The position numbers and the translations under genes were made by a program. Below the pieces are notes generated by a model. The model did not search any database and was not told the DNA's origin. It saw only the letters and a list, made by a program, of their open reading frames with translations. A stretch of 13,738 bases of DNA from Gammaproteobacteria bacterium (GTDB lineage: Bacteria > Pseudomonadota > Gammaproteobacteria > Competibacterales > Competibacteraceae), in NCBI GenBank assembly GCA_003562535.1, contig PWUP01000231.1, positions 1 to 13,738 of the forward strand, in the 5' to 3' direction. Below are positions 1 to 7,846 of this stretch, piece after piece. Each line of letters opens with the position of its first letter. Position 1 is the first letter of the stretch.

Positions 1-944
1 GCCAGTTGACGGTGTAGGCGATTTAAACGTCCTTTGAATAATTCCACTCCGGTGTGGATTTGTGCGGTCAGGCTGGCAGGGCCATCAACCGCTTGCAGAC
101 GCTGTTTGCAGGCCGCAATCCGTTGGATTTGCTGCTGTAATGTGCTATCCAGGGAGGGGCGAACTTGACTGATCGTTTGCTGGTAGCCGAGTGCGGTGCA
201 AAATGCGATCGAGCTGGGTTCAATAATCCGATTGTAGGTATCCGCCAATACCCCAATCCGTCCAAGGGCACTGTAGTCCTCGGTGCGAACCGGTTGGAAT
301 TGGGTCATATTCATGGCGATGTGATTGCGCAACCGTTTTAATGGATGGCTGATGTAGTACACAACAAAAAAAGCTAAAAATTCAAATGTCAGCAGTAATG
401 AGGTCAACATCACGGTTAACATATCCCACAAAATCTGCCGTGACTCGGCGTGGATAATCTGACCGGACAAGTGAATGTGTAAAAACCCCTGCACTTCGCC
501 GTTTTGTCGCAGGGGAATGGTGATGTCAGTATCGGTAGGCGCTAAACCCAGTTCGGCTAATTCAAAGGCATGTTCGCTGCTGAGCAAGCGTGAGACTTCA
601 GTACCACGTTCGACGTGGCGCGCTTGGGTTGGGTCCACCACAAACAGGATATCTTGTGCCGGGCCGACAATCTCAATGAACGCGACCTCCGGTAAATCAT
701 TGAGGGACTGAGCTAGGGCGTGTTCGAGCCGAGCAATGTTTTGCAGCGGGATACCTAGCGCTAGAATGCGTTCAATATCGTCGCGCAGAAATAAACCGGC
801 GCTGCGGGTTTTATCTTGTAAGGCTTGAATATAGCTCGACTGAAAAGCTTGCAAATTGTAATACGAATACACCGCTTGGCCGAGCATGATGACCAGGCCA
901 GCGACTAAAAACACCATGACTCGTAAGCTAAGATCCAGTTTCAT
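1..944 (-). CDS. Two-TM sensory membrane protein, partial (3' end off the left edge)
   Basis: I translated this frame by hand. It starts at ATG 944-942 and stays open to the left edge (314 codons). Residues about 9-27 are a membrane segment, 30-165 an extracytoplasmic sensor region, and about 174-197 a second membrane segment ending in a HAMP-like 'ISHPLKRLR'. The part after residue 200 is helical and cytoplasmic. The start is supported by GAGGTG ending 9 bases upstream and by a TGATG overlap with the stop of the preceding gene, which suggests translational coupling. Residues 34-104 align without gaps to residues 40-110 of the gene just upstream, sharing 'IER', 'LG' and 'PL'. The output domain lies beyond the window, so it could be a kinase, a cyclase, a transporter fusion or nothing. 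I infer a membrane-bound signal receptor working with the PP2C phosphatase of the same operon. Confidence 0.8.
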   Translation of the reverse strand, partial: MKLDLSLRVMVFLVAGLVIMLGQAVYSYYNLQAFQSSYIQALQDKTRSAGLFLRDDIERILALGIPLQNIARLEHALAQSLNDLPEVAFIEIVGPAQDILFVVDPTQARHVERGTEVSRLLSSEHAFELAELGLAPTDTDITIPLRQNGEVQGFLHIHLSGQIIHAESRQILWDMLTVMLTSLLLTFEFLAFFVVYYISHPLKRLRNHIAMNMTQFQPVRTEDYSALGRIGVLADTYNRIIEPSSIAFCTALGYQQTISQVRPSLDSTLQQQIQRIAACKQRLQAVDGPASLTAQIHTGVELFKGRLNRLHRQL

Positions 945-1969
945 CAGGCCGTCACCTCGGCTGTGGCGTCAGGTACAGGGAGCTGATCCAGTAAGGCGAT
1001 GGTGTTGCGGTTGTCGGCAATCAACTCGGCAATGGTTGGACTGAGCTCCGCAGGGAGGTCTGGGTGGTCAAGCCATGATTGCAACATCGTTTGGTACAGC
1101 GACAGCTCATGACGTGCGGCGGCGATGTCCACTAACAGGTGTTGCATGGATTGCAAACTCTGATGAGTGGAGTGCACATCCAGAGCAACCCGCTGTAGAA
1201 AAACACCAATATTGATAATATCGTTGTTAATCGTTTCCGTGTCTAACACTAGCGGTATGGGGAGATTCGGTGGATTAGTGTCCTTAGAAGGCGTCGGGGA
1301 CGCTCCAGGTGATGCCGTTAACAGCCCATGCTGGATGCGTTCCAGGCGGGTTTGTATCGGACGGATCACACAGAACACCAATAATACGATTAATGCGATC
1401 GAGGTTAATCCTAGTGACCAACCCAATCGCTGCAAGGCATTCGTGGCCATGAGCTTAACTTGAGTCACAATGACTTCTCGGGAAAAACTACTGAGTACCG
1501 CACCAATAATCATCCCATCAGAGCGTCGCAGTGGGATGTGAATCAGATAATCTTGATCGTAGCGCTGAGTTTGCAGGGTATCGGAGTCCGCATAACGGCG
1601 TACATGGTCAACGAACAGATCGTGATCAGCCGTTGCCGTGCCCTTAAAGTACAACAACTGCCCCGTGCGATCGGTGATGGCAATGCCATTCAAGTTGGGG
1701 TTATTGTCCAGAAAGGTTGCCAATAAATCCTCCATGCCTTCAAAAGCGGCAAGCGGTTTACCCAGACGGACACCGCGTTCAATGGATTGCACAAGATGGG
1801 TGCTGGCCGTTTCCAGAGTGGCGATTAAGGAGCGCGTATACACTTTCTCGAACGAAGAAATGCTTAAAATGGAATTGAGCAGCAGTGTGCTCAGTAAAAT
1901 CGTCATGGTTGCGATGACAATTTTAATCCAGAAATGCATCGATTGTAGCAACAGACCAGCGCGTGACAT
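944..1969 (-). CDS. Two-TM sensor-like membrane protein without catalytic domain
   Basis: 341 aa. Membrane segments lie at about residues 14-34 and 183-203, with a Cache-like extracytoplasmic sensor region between them (about 40-175, including 'IERGVRLGKPL' and 'IAITDRTGQLLYF'). The cytoplasmic part has a Pro/Ser/Thr-rich linker (about 220-240) and then a helical stretch (about 245-335). There is no HisKA, HATPase, GGDEF, EAL or PP2C motif, so it is a receptor without its own recognisable output. Its ATG directly follows the TAA of the phosphatase gene (TAAATG), and GGAGG sits 8 bases upstream of the start, inside the end of that gene. It overlaps the next gene by one base. It probably modulates the PP2C partner or passes a periplasmic signal to another cytoplasmic protein. 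The family is not one I can name. Confidence 0.85.
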   Translation of the reverse strand: MSRAGLLLQSMHFWIKIVIATMTILLSTLLLNSILSISSFEKVYTRSLIATLETASTHLVQSIERGVRLGKPLAAFEGMEDLLATFLDNNPNLNGIAITDRTGQLLYFKGTATADHDLFVDHVRRYADSDTLQTQRYDQDYLIHIPLRRSDGMIIGAVLSSFSREVIVTQVKLMATNALQRLGWSLGLTSIALIVLLVFCVIRPIQTRLERIQHGLLTASPGASPTPSKDTNPPNLPIPLVLDTETINNDIINIGVFLQRVALDVHSTHQSLQSMQHLLVDIAAARHELSLYQTMLQSWLDHPDLPAELSPTIAELIADNRNTIALLDQLPVPDATAEVTA

Positions 1970-3964
1970 TTACGGAGCCTCCGGTGCAGTAGCCTGACCA
2001 TGATAGGCAATCATCAGCATAGTGATGTCGTCAGATTGCGGGGCATCAACCACAAATTCGCGCAGGCGGCTACGAATGTGCTGAATCAGGGGTTCGGGAG
2101 CGGTGCTGTGAGCATGAGTGATGGCGTACACCAGTCGTTCTTCAGAAAATAATTCGCAGTGAGCATTGGTGGCTTCCGTGACGCCGTCTGTGTATAAAAA
2201 CAGGCTGTCCCCTGGGGTCAAGGTCATGTATAAATTGTGATAGTCCATGCCCTCCAATGCACCGACTACCGGGCCACTGATGCCCTCGATAAACTCACAA
2301 CGGTCGTTGTGGTTGAGGATAATCGGTGGGTTATGGCCGGCATTGGCGTAGCAAATCTGTCCCGTATTGAGGTCTAGGATGCCAAGAATCAGAGTCACAA
2401 ACATACTTTTAGGGTTGTCCTTGCTAAGGCTGTCATTGACTAAGCGGATAATTCGTGCCGGATCACTGTCTCTGGCCGTATAGCTTTGAATCAGCGTGCG
2501 GGTAATCGCCATATACAATGCAGCGGGCATCCCCTTATCGGACACATCACCAATAGTGAAGCATAGTCGAGTGTCATCGAGCATGAAAAAATCATATAAA
2601 TCACCGCCCACCTCTCGGGCTGGTTCCAGCACAGCGTAGAGCGCACATTCACGATGGCTGTCAGCAATCGGTAGCTCTTGAGGTAAAAAGCTCATCTGAA
2701 TTTCCCGTGCTACGTTCAGTTCACTTTGGTAGCGTTCTTTTGCGGCGGTCGTTTCCAGCAACCGGCGTACATTGTTTTTCAGCTCGACTTGCATAAATAA
2801 GAAGGCGGCGGCAAGGGCACCGACTTCATCCGTGTAGTGGCGGGTTAAAGTCTCGATGCGTTTGGGCGTATAGGTGTCGGTGGTCAGATCTTGCTGAGCA
2901 AGCTGTTTGGCCTCAATCGCCAATAGGCCCAGGGGACGTAATATTAATTGGGCAAAACCAATGGCGGCAATCACACTGAGAATGAAAATTCCTGCAATTA
3001 ATACGGATTGGCGACGGACTAACTCCTGGGCAGGGGTTTGCAGCTCGGTCGCGGGGATGATCGCCCCGAGAAACCACCCCAAGGACTGGAAATAGCGGGT
3101 ATAGCTGACTAAATATTCACCATTGACAACAACGCTGCCTTGTTGGGGGCGATCACGCTGCACTCCTTGGGTCAGGGTGGTTAAATCCACCAACAACGCC
3201 TCAGGGAGGTGCGTATTTGCTGGCGGGATGACAAATTCATAGTCGCGGTTAAAGATAAACAGGGAACCGGTATCGGCGATGCGGGCTTGAGCAAACTGAC
3301 GGCGGAGTTCACGAACCACTTGAGCCAGGCGGGCGTTTTCCCGCGCTTTAATATGCGAGATATCGACTGAAGCACCTAGAATCCAATGCCTCTCCGGTAC
3401 GCGCTGGATGAACGCCAGCCTTTGAATGTCGTCCGTTGGGTCAGGGGAAAACACCGCAAACTGGGCAAAAGAGGACTCGGGCGTATTGATCACACCGGAC
3501 AGAGGCTGTCCGCGAATATCTTTGATGTCATCCAAGTGCTTGTGGGTCAACTGCTGCTCAGAATCGAACACAACAAGTCCTTGCTGATCGGCAATGAAAA
3601 AACTGGTGGTGCCCATATCCAACTGAGCCAGCCAGTGCCCCAACTCAGTGGCGGCCAGTGTGTGGGTTGGCGCTAAGGCTTCGCGGTGTGCGTATAGGGC
3701 TAAAGCAGCCAGAACAAAGCCAGATTCACGCTGTAAACGCTCACGAGACTGCTCGATGCTGGTGATACGATCAGCAATTACATTGCGGTAAACCCCTTGC
3801 AAATTCAGAAACACGCCATCGAGAATATTTTCCACATTATTTTGCTCGATGGTCATGACCTCACGGCCCACATCGCGCTGGGTCAGATAAACGACGGCAC
3901 TGGCGGTTAACAGCAACACCAGCGCCATAAAGATAATCAGTTTGGAACGCAGGGTTTTTAGCAT
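1970..3964 (-). CDS. Membrane dCache-HAMP-PP2C (SpoIIE/RsbU-type) serine/threonine phosphatase
   Basis: 664 aa. TM1 is about residues 8-27. A large extracytoplasmic double-Cache-type sensor covers about 30-315 (hallmarks 'SFFIADQQGLVVFD' and 'GSLFIFNRDYEFV'). TM2 is about 320-340, HAMP about 341-400 and a signalling helix about 400-430. A PPM/SpoIIE phosphatase domain spans about 430-655, with motifs 'REVGGDLYDFF' (450-460), 'GDVSDKG' (472-478), 'NAGHNPP' (541-547), 'YTDGVTEA' (591-598) and 'SDDITMLM' (644-651). The metal-binding aspartates D455, D473, D593 and D645/D646 are present, so it should be an active Mn/Mg-dependent phosphatase. Enzymes of this kind usually dephosphorylate an anti-anti-sigma (STAS) protein in partner-switching pathways. 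No such partner is visible here. It is first in a three-gene operon, divergent from a response regulator. No clear Shine-Dalgarno sequence precedes its ATG. Confidence 0.93.
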   Translation of the reverse strand: MLKTLRSKLIIFMALVLLLTASAVVYLTQRDVGREVMTIEQNNVENILDGVFLNLQGVYRNVIADRITSIEQSRERLQRESGFVLAALALYAHREALAPTHTLAATELGHWLAQLDMGTTSFFIADQQGLVVFDSEQQLTHKHLDDIKDIRGQPLSGVINTPESSFAQFAVFSPDPTDDIQRLAFIQRVPERHWILGASVDISHIKARENARLAQVVRELRRQFAQARIADTGSLFIFNRDYEFVIPPANTHLPEALLVDLTTLTQGVQRDRPQQGSVVVNGEYLVSYTRYFQSLGWFLGAIIPATELQTPAQELVRRQSVLIAGIFILSVIAAIGFAQLILRPLGLLAIEAKQLAQQDLTTDTYTPKRIETLTRHYTDEVGALAAAFLFMQVELKNNVRRLLETTAAKERYQSELNVAREIQMSFLPQELPIADSHRECALYAVLEPAREVGGDLYDFFMLDDTRLCFTIGDVSDKGMPAALYMAITRTLIQSYTARDSDPARIIRLVNDSLSKDNPKSMFVTLILGILDLNTGQICYANAGHNPPIILNHNDRCEFIEGISGPVVGALEGMDYHNLYMTLTPGDSLFLYTDGVTEATNAHCELFSEERLVYAITHAHSTAPEPLIQHIRSRLREFVVDAPQSDDITMLMIAYHGQATAPEAP
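1978..1982 (-). promoter_or_regulatory. Strong Shine-Dalgarno inside the end of the phosphatase gene
   Basis: On the minus strand GGAGG is followed by 8 bases and then the ATG of the 341-aa sensor gene. This fixes that start immediately after the phosphatase stop codon and argues for coupled translation. Confidence 0.7.
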
Positions 3965-4061
3965 GATGAATCAGTTGTGATGAAAGCAGTGAGTCGTTTT
4001 GGGAATGACTGGGTGAGGTGACCGCATGTTGATGGGTTCGTGATAAGCTACAAGGTGATCT

Positions 4062-4090
4062 ATTCTAGCCGCTAGCGGTGGCATTTTAAA
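4062..4090 (-). promoter_or_regulatory. Candidate sigma70-type promoter for the phosphatase operon
   Basis: Read on the minus strand: TTTAAA (-35-like, 4090-4085), a 17-bp spacer and TAGAAT (-10-like, 4067-4062). It lies about 100 bp upstream of the phosphatase ATG. Both hexamers match the consensus only partly, so this is a guess from position and spacing. Confidence 0.35.
4069..4078. promoter_or_regulatory. Perfect 10-bp palindrome in the divergent promoter region (candidate operator)
   Basis: CCGCTAGCGG is self-complementary. It sits in the spacer of the candidate minus-strand promoter and touches the -35 of the candidate plus-strand promoter. That is a plausible site for a regulator acting on both transcripts, possibly the response regulator itself. 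OmpR-type proteins usually bind direct repeats, so binding by this regulator is uncertain. Confidence 0.3.
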
Positions 4091-4107
4091 CTGGGAAGGT
4101 GTATAAT
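4078..4107 (+). promoter_or_regulatory. Candidate sigma70 promoter for the response regulator
   Basis: A perfect TATAAT at 4102-4107 is preceded by an 18-bp spacer and GTGGCA (4/6 match to TTGACA) at 4078-4083. It implies a leader of roughly 115 bases before the preferred start at 4232. An inverted pair AGGTGT (4097-4102) / ACACCT (4136-4141) flanks the expected transcription start. Confidence 0.5.
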
Positions 4108-4231
4108 AAAGTTTCAAAGGCTCACTAATGAGTCAACACCTACAAAGTAACCATTATGCCTAGATTCAAAACAATCCATCTTTATGGCTTCGCTTCAAGC
4201 GTTGCCACTCACTTACTGTCGTTGCTTACCC

Positions 4232-4939
4232 ATGACTCGCGCTAACCAGACTCGGATTATTATCGTCGAAGACGATACAGATCTGGCGGATTTACTGGCG
4301 CAGTATTTACTGGCTGATGGTTATGAAGTTGATATTGCAGCTAATGCTTCAGAATTACGCCGCATTCATAGAGCAAAAGCAGCCAGCCTGATATTGCTTG
4401 ACCTGAACCTTGGCAATGAAGATGGGCTGAAACTCGCCTATGAGTTCGCCAGCCATACCACGCTGGGTATCATTATCATCACCGGGCGTGCCGCGTTGCA
4501 AGATCGGATTGAGGGCTTAGATGCAGGTGCCGATGACTATATCATCAAACCGTTTGAAATCGATGAATTGCGCGCACGGGTGCGGGCGGTATTACGTCGG
4601 CGCTTGCCGGTGGTGGTTCCCGAAGATGAGTGGTTGAGTGTCGGTGCCGTGCGCTTAAATCTGCTGTTGCACGTTCTGCACACTGCAGAGGGCACCAGCG
4701 TCACGCTGACCGAAACTGAAACCGCGATTATCGCTGAATTACTCCGCCATCACGGTCGTGCGGTCAGTCGCGCCAGTCTGGCATGGTCGCCGCAATGGAC
4801 GCCGAATGATCGCTCTATCGATGTCCACATCAGCAATATTCGCCGTAAACTCAAGTCAGCCAATTGTGATTGTTTGGTGATTTTACCGATTCGTGGGCAT
4901 GGCTATCGCTTGCGGGTATTAACCAACAGTGGGGGCTGA
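4232..4939 (+). CDS. OmpR/PhoB-family response regulator
   Basis: 235 aa from the ATG at 4232. The receiver domain spans residues 8-122: acidic pocket E13-D14-D15, phospho-acceptor D57 in 'LLDLNL', T84 in 'IITGR', K106 in 'IIKPF'. A winged-helix DNA-binding domain follows (about 133-230), with the family signature 'DRSIDVHISNIRRKL' and the terminal hairpin 'GHGYRLRV'. The frame extends upstream to ATG 4184, but the 16 extra residues precede beta-strand 1 and look non-coding, so I prefer 4232. Neither start has a good Shine-Dalgarno sequence. It should act as a phosphorylation-dependent transcription factor. No histidine kinase is in view; the adjacent divergent operon encodes membrane sensors and a phosphatase, so it may control them, or its kinase may lie elsewhere. 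Confidence 0.93.
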   Translation: MTRANQTRIIIVEDDTDLADLLAQYLLADGYEVDIAANASELRRIHRAKAASLILLDLNLGNEDGLKLAYEFASHTTLGIIIITGRAALQDRIEGLDAGADDYIIKPFEIDELRARVRAVLRRRLPVVVPEDEWLSVGAVRLNLLLHVLHTAEGTSVTLTETETAIIAELLRHHGRAVSRASLAWSPQWTPNDRSIDVHISNIRRKLKSANCDCLVILPIRGHGYRLRVLTNSGG

Positions 4940-4952
4940 CTGAATCGCTGGT

Positions 4953-4974
4953 GCGGCATTCGTGTCAATGCCGC
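4953..4974. terminator. Hairpin between convergent genes (possible bidirectional terminator)
   Basis: GCGGCAT (4953-4959) and ATGCCGC (4968-4974) form a perfect 7-bp stem with an 8-base loop. The trkH stop codon is in the loop and the response regulator ends 14 bases before the hairpin. Neither side carries a T-tract, so it is not a textbook intrinsic terminator. Its position between two converging stop codons is the main argument. Confidence 0.35.
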
Positions 4975-6416
4975 CAAAACGCCGGTGTGAGTAAAATCAA
5001 CAAGGTAAAAATCTCCAGTCGCCCAAGCAACATGGCGAAACAGGCCATCCATTTCACCGCATTGGATTGAGTGGCGAAACCGCTGGCGACCTCACCCAAA
5101 CCGGGGCCGAGTAGATTGAGTGAGGCAATAGTGGCTCCAAATGCGGTTTCTAAATCCAGCCCCATCGTCATGTAGCCGCCAGTGAACACCAAGGCGGTGA
5201 GAATGTACACCGTATAAAACCCCCATACCGCTTGCGCGACTTCATCAGGTACGGCGCGATCCCCTAGCTTAACTTGAAACACGCCATGAGGATGGATGGT
5301 CGCATAGACTTCACGAACGCCCTGTTTAAATAATAAGACGATCCGTAACACCTTAATGCCCCCAGCGGTGGAGCCTGCACAGCCGCCAATAAATGACAGG
5401 CTTGCCAGTAACAGCGGAATAAACAACGGCCATTCGGCAAAGGTTGCTGTACCAAAACCGGTGGTCGTGAGCACGGCGACGACTTGGAAGGCGGCATAGC
5501 GTAACGAGGTAAAAAATGAATCATAAGTCAGCGTTACAGCCAATCCGATGCTAATGACTAAGGTTGCCCCAAGAAAAATGCCTAAAAACGCTCGCACTTC
5601 AGGTTCGCGCCAATACATGCGCAGATCGAGATGGCGCCAGATCAAAAAATGGAGCGCAAAATTAATCGCTCCAAGCAACATGAAGGTGATGCAGATGATT
5701 TCGATGGCGACGCTGTTAAAATGACCGATGCTGTCATCATAGGTTGAGAAACCAGCGGTGCCGACGGTACTGTACGCATGGCCAATGGCGTCGAAAGGGG
5801 TCATGCCTGCCAGCCAATACGCCACAGCGCACAGCACGGTCAGTATCACATAAATCACCCATAAGGCTCTGGCCGTGTCCATGATGCGCGGGGTGAGTTT
5901 ATTGTCTTTGGCCATGCGTGAGACTTCGGCTCGGTATAACTGCATACCGCCCACGCCCAGCATGGGCAAAATGGCTACGGCCAACACCACCACCCCTAAG
6001 CCGCCGAGCCATTGTAATTGCTGGCGATAGTACAGGATTGATCGAGGCAAATCATCGAGGCCGATAATCACCGTCGCCCCGGTCGTTGTTAAGCCGGATA
6101 TGGCCTCGAATACGGCATCCGTGAGGCTCATGGCCGGGTCCGAGGATAAATAAAAAGGCAGTGCCCCCGCCGTACCGAGGACACTCCAGAATAAGGTGAC
6201 AATCACAAAGCCATCGCGGATACTGAGTTCGCGGTGTACTCGCCGTACCGGCCACCAACACAAAGCCCCCAGGCTGGCGGTGATGAGCAAGGCCAGCACA
6301 AAAGCCAAGGCTTCGCCATCGTTGTACCAGTAGCTCACCGCAATCGGGGGCAGGTGGGTCAGGCTGAATACGATCAGCAGAACCCCAAGCACTCGCAAAA
6401 TCACACTAAGATGCAT
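4965..6416 (-). CDS. trkH: Trk system potassium uptake protein TrkH
   Basis: 483 aa, the same length as E. coli TrkH. It is the potassium-conducting inner-membrane subunit, with four pore-loop repeats. Filter segments visible are 'LTTTGATVI' (109-117), 'STVGTAGFS' (216-224), 'LTTTGFGTA' (316-324) and 'LLGPGLGEV' (435-443). Other family hallmarks are 'LQWLGGLGVVVLAVAILP' (134-151), 'KDNKLTPRI' (170-178) and 'GSTAGGIKVLRI' (348-359). The start matches the TrkH N-terminus. TrkH normally works with the cytoplasmic NAD/nucleotide-binding gating subunit TrkA, which is not in this window. The 123-bp gap to the upstream glycosyltransferase suggests its own promoter, but I see no convincing -35/-10 pair. 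It is convergent with the response regulator; a regulatory link is not shown by the sequence. Confidence 0.96.
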   Translation of the reverse strand: MHLSVILRVLGVLLIVFSLTHLPPIAVSYWYNDGEALAFVLALLITASLGALCWWPVRRVHRELSIRDGFVIVTLFWSVLGTAGALPFYLSSDPAMSLTDAVFEAISGLTTTGATVIIGLDDLPRSILYYRQQLQWLGGLGVVVLAVAILPMLGVGGMQLYRAEVSRMAKDNKLTPRIMDTARALWVIYVILTVLCAVAYWLAGMTPFDAIGHAYSTVGTAGFSTYDDSIGHFNSVAIEIICITFMLLGAINFALHFLIWRHLDLRMYWREPEVRAFLGIFLGATLVISIGLAVTLTYDSFFTSLRYAAFQVVAVLTTTGFGTATFAEWPLFIPLLLASLSFIGGCAGSTAGGIKVLRIVLLFKQGVREVYATIHPHGVFQVKLGDRAVPDEVAQAVWGFYTVYILTALVFTGGYMTMGLDLETAFGATIASLNLLGPGLGEVASGFATQSNAVKWMACFAMLLGRLEIFTLLILLTPAFWRH

Positions 6417-6539
6417 TCAACAATACTGCGGACAGGGTTTAGGCCGATATGGGCTGAATAATGATGCCATAATGACCAAGGGTTTGATACTGATACTCTG
6501 AGGCAGGTTCTTGCAAAGCTCAAGCAAATTTCTCGTTGG

Positions 6540-7829
6540 TTATAGGCACTGCACAATAGCCCGAGCCGCATAGCCCGGACCACGCGCCCGCAGTTGCTGC
6601 GTATAATGCGCTATATTCTGGCGAGTCGATGCGCAACGCGCTTGAATAACCGCCTCTTGCAAGGCCGCTGCGGTCAAGCGATTCGGATCAAGCACCGACC
6701 CTAAGCCGTGACGTTCGACATCAACCGCCACATTGAATTGATCACTGGAAAACGGCAGTACCACCATCGGCACCCCATAATACAGCGCCTCGGTGAATGA
6801 GCTGACCCCACCGTGGTGGATGAATACATCAGCTTGGCGTAACCAGTGCCGTTGGTCGATAAACGGCTGGATCACCGTCGGTGCAGTGACGGCGGCTTGC
6901 ACGGCGGCGGCTTGCTCGCCGGCGCCGATCACCAGCAGCGCTTGGGGATATAAGCGTCTGAGTTGCTGACCCAATGCGATTAATACATCGCTACGGGCGG
7001 ACAAAAACGTCCCCAAGGCGATGACCACGCACTCAGGTGTGGCGGTTGGAGGCGTGGTACGCAGTTTTTCAGCTTCAGTGTCGGCAAAGCTGTAGCCGCA
7101 AAATATCCGTTGCGGTACGGTGTCCACCGCCGCGAACTCAGGATAATTATGCACAATCAGTTCTGGAGAAGTCAGGGCGAAAGCGTTGGTCACTGACACA
7201 CCGTAGTCAGCCAGTAACTGGTTACAGCGTTTGGTAAAACGCTGTTGTAAGTCCAGCGCCTCAGCCCGCAGTATGGCCACCTCAGCGGCGGGAACGGTAA
7301 ACGCCTGCGGCCAGTGTGGAGGCACACCAAAAATGCCTTCAACACTGGGAATACTCAGGGGATGTGGTGGGCAAAAGGTAACAAAACGCCGTTGTTGCGC
7401 CACTAGCGCCAAGGTTGCGCCATAAGACAATTGATCGACAATCCATAACTGCGGCTGGCGCTCGGCATGCAGTTGGGCGATACGCTCACGCAGTTGTTCG
7501 GGATTGGCCAGCATATCGGCAAAGCGGTGGCGGGTTTGGGTGCGTAAGGTGGCTACCGGCCCCTGACGGCTGGCGGCCAAAAACTCGTGCAGCCGCTGCT
7601 GTTCGCTCTCTGACTGGTGAGTTGCCGTCGCCTGACCGGTATTGGCGTTGCGGTTAATCTGCACTTCGACAAATTCTAACCCCTGTTCATGAATGGCGGG
7701 AGCAAAATCGTGGGTGCAAGCCACTACAACCTCAGCTCCCGCTCGCTGCAGTGCCTGAGCCAGCGCCAGCAGTGGCGTGAAGTGCGAATAAAACGGTGGG
7801 GATAAAATAATGATGCGGGGTTTTGGCAT
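6540..7829 (-). CDS. GT1/MGT-family UDP-glycosyltransferase
   Basis: 429 aa, the usual size for the family. It has a GT-B fold with two Rossmann lobes. The N-terminal acceptor lobe starts 'IIILSPPFYSHFTPLLALAQ', with H16 at the usual catalytic-base position and D132 in 'IVDQLSYG' as a possible partner. The C-terminal donor lobe (about 265-429) carries the nucleotide-sugar signature 'HHGGVSSFTEALYYG' (338-352) followed by 'PMVVLPFSSDQFNVA' (354-368), as in UGT, macrolide and zeaxanthin glycosyltransferases. It would transfer a sugar from UDP-sugar (or another NDP-sugar) to a small hydrophobic acceptor, which the sequence does not identify. No biosynthetic genes surround it. Its start lacks a good Shine-Dalgarno sequence. 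It follows the T6SS cassette on the same strand after 168 bp and is probably a separate unit. Confidence 0.9.
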   Translation of the reverse strand: MPKPRIIILSPPFYSHFTPLLALAQALQRAGAEVVVACTHDFAPAIHEQGLEFVEVQINRNANTGQATATHQSESEQQRLHEFLAASRQGPVATLRTQTRHRFADMLANPEQLRERIAQLHAERQPQLWIVDQLSYGATLALVAQQRRFVTFCPPHPLSIPSVEGIFGVPPHWPQAFTVPAAEVAILRAEALDLQQRFTKRCNQLLADYGVSVTNAFALTSPELIVHNYPEFAAVDTVPQRIFCGYSFADTEAEKLRTTPPTATPECVVIALGTFLSARSDVLIALGQQLRRLYPQALLVIGAGEQAAAVQAAVTAPTVIQPFIDQRHWLRQADVFIHHGGVSSFTEALYYGVPMVVLPFSSDQFNVAVDVERHGLGSVLDPNRLTAAALQEAVIQARCASTRQNIAHYTQQLRARGPGYAARAIVQCL

Positions 7830-7846
7830 GATCTGGAGTCAATAAG

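Noticed and set aside
475..711. Plus-strand open frame of 78 codons
   Set aside because: It lies antisense to the left-edge sensor gene, whose minus-strand frame is open across the whole region and encodes recognisable membrane and sensor segments.
1167..1997. Three overlapping plus-strand frames
   Set aside because: Antisense to the 341-aa sensor gene; no Shine-Dalgarno support and compositions typical of shadow frames.
4184..4231. N-terminal extension (16 codons) of the response regulator
   Set aside because: The extra residues are atypical before beta-strand 1 of a receiver domain, and the ATG at 4232 gives a normal start; not fully excluded.
6417..6539. Promoter for trkH
   Set aside because: I looked for -35/-10 pairs on the minus strand in this gap; no pair with acceptable hexamers and 16-18 bp spacing was found, so none is reported.
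6401..6583. Minus-strand frame bridging the glycosyltransferase end and the trkH start
   Set aside because: It overlaps both real genes out of frame, and its peptide has no recognisable features.
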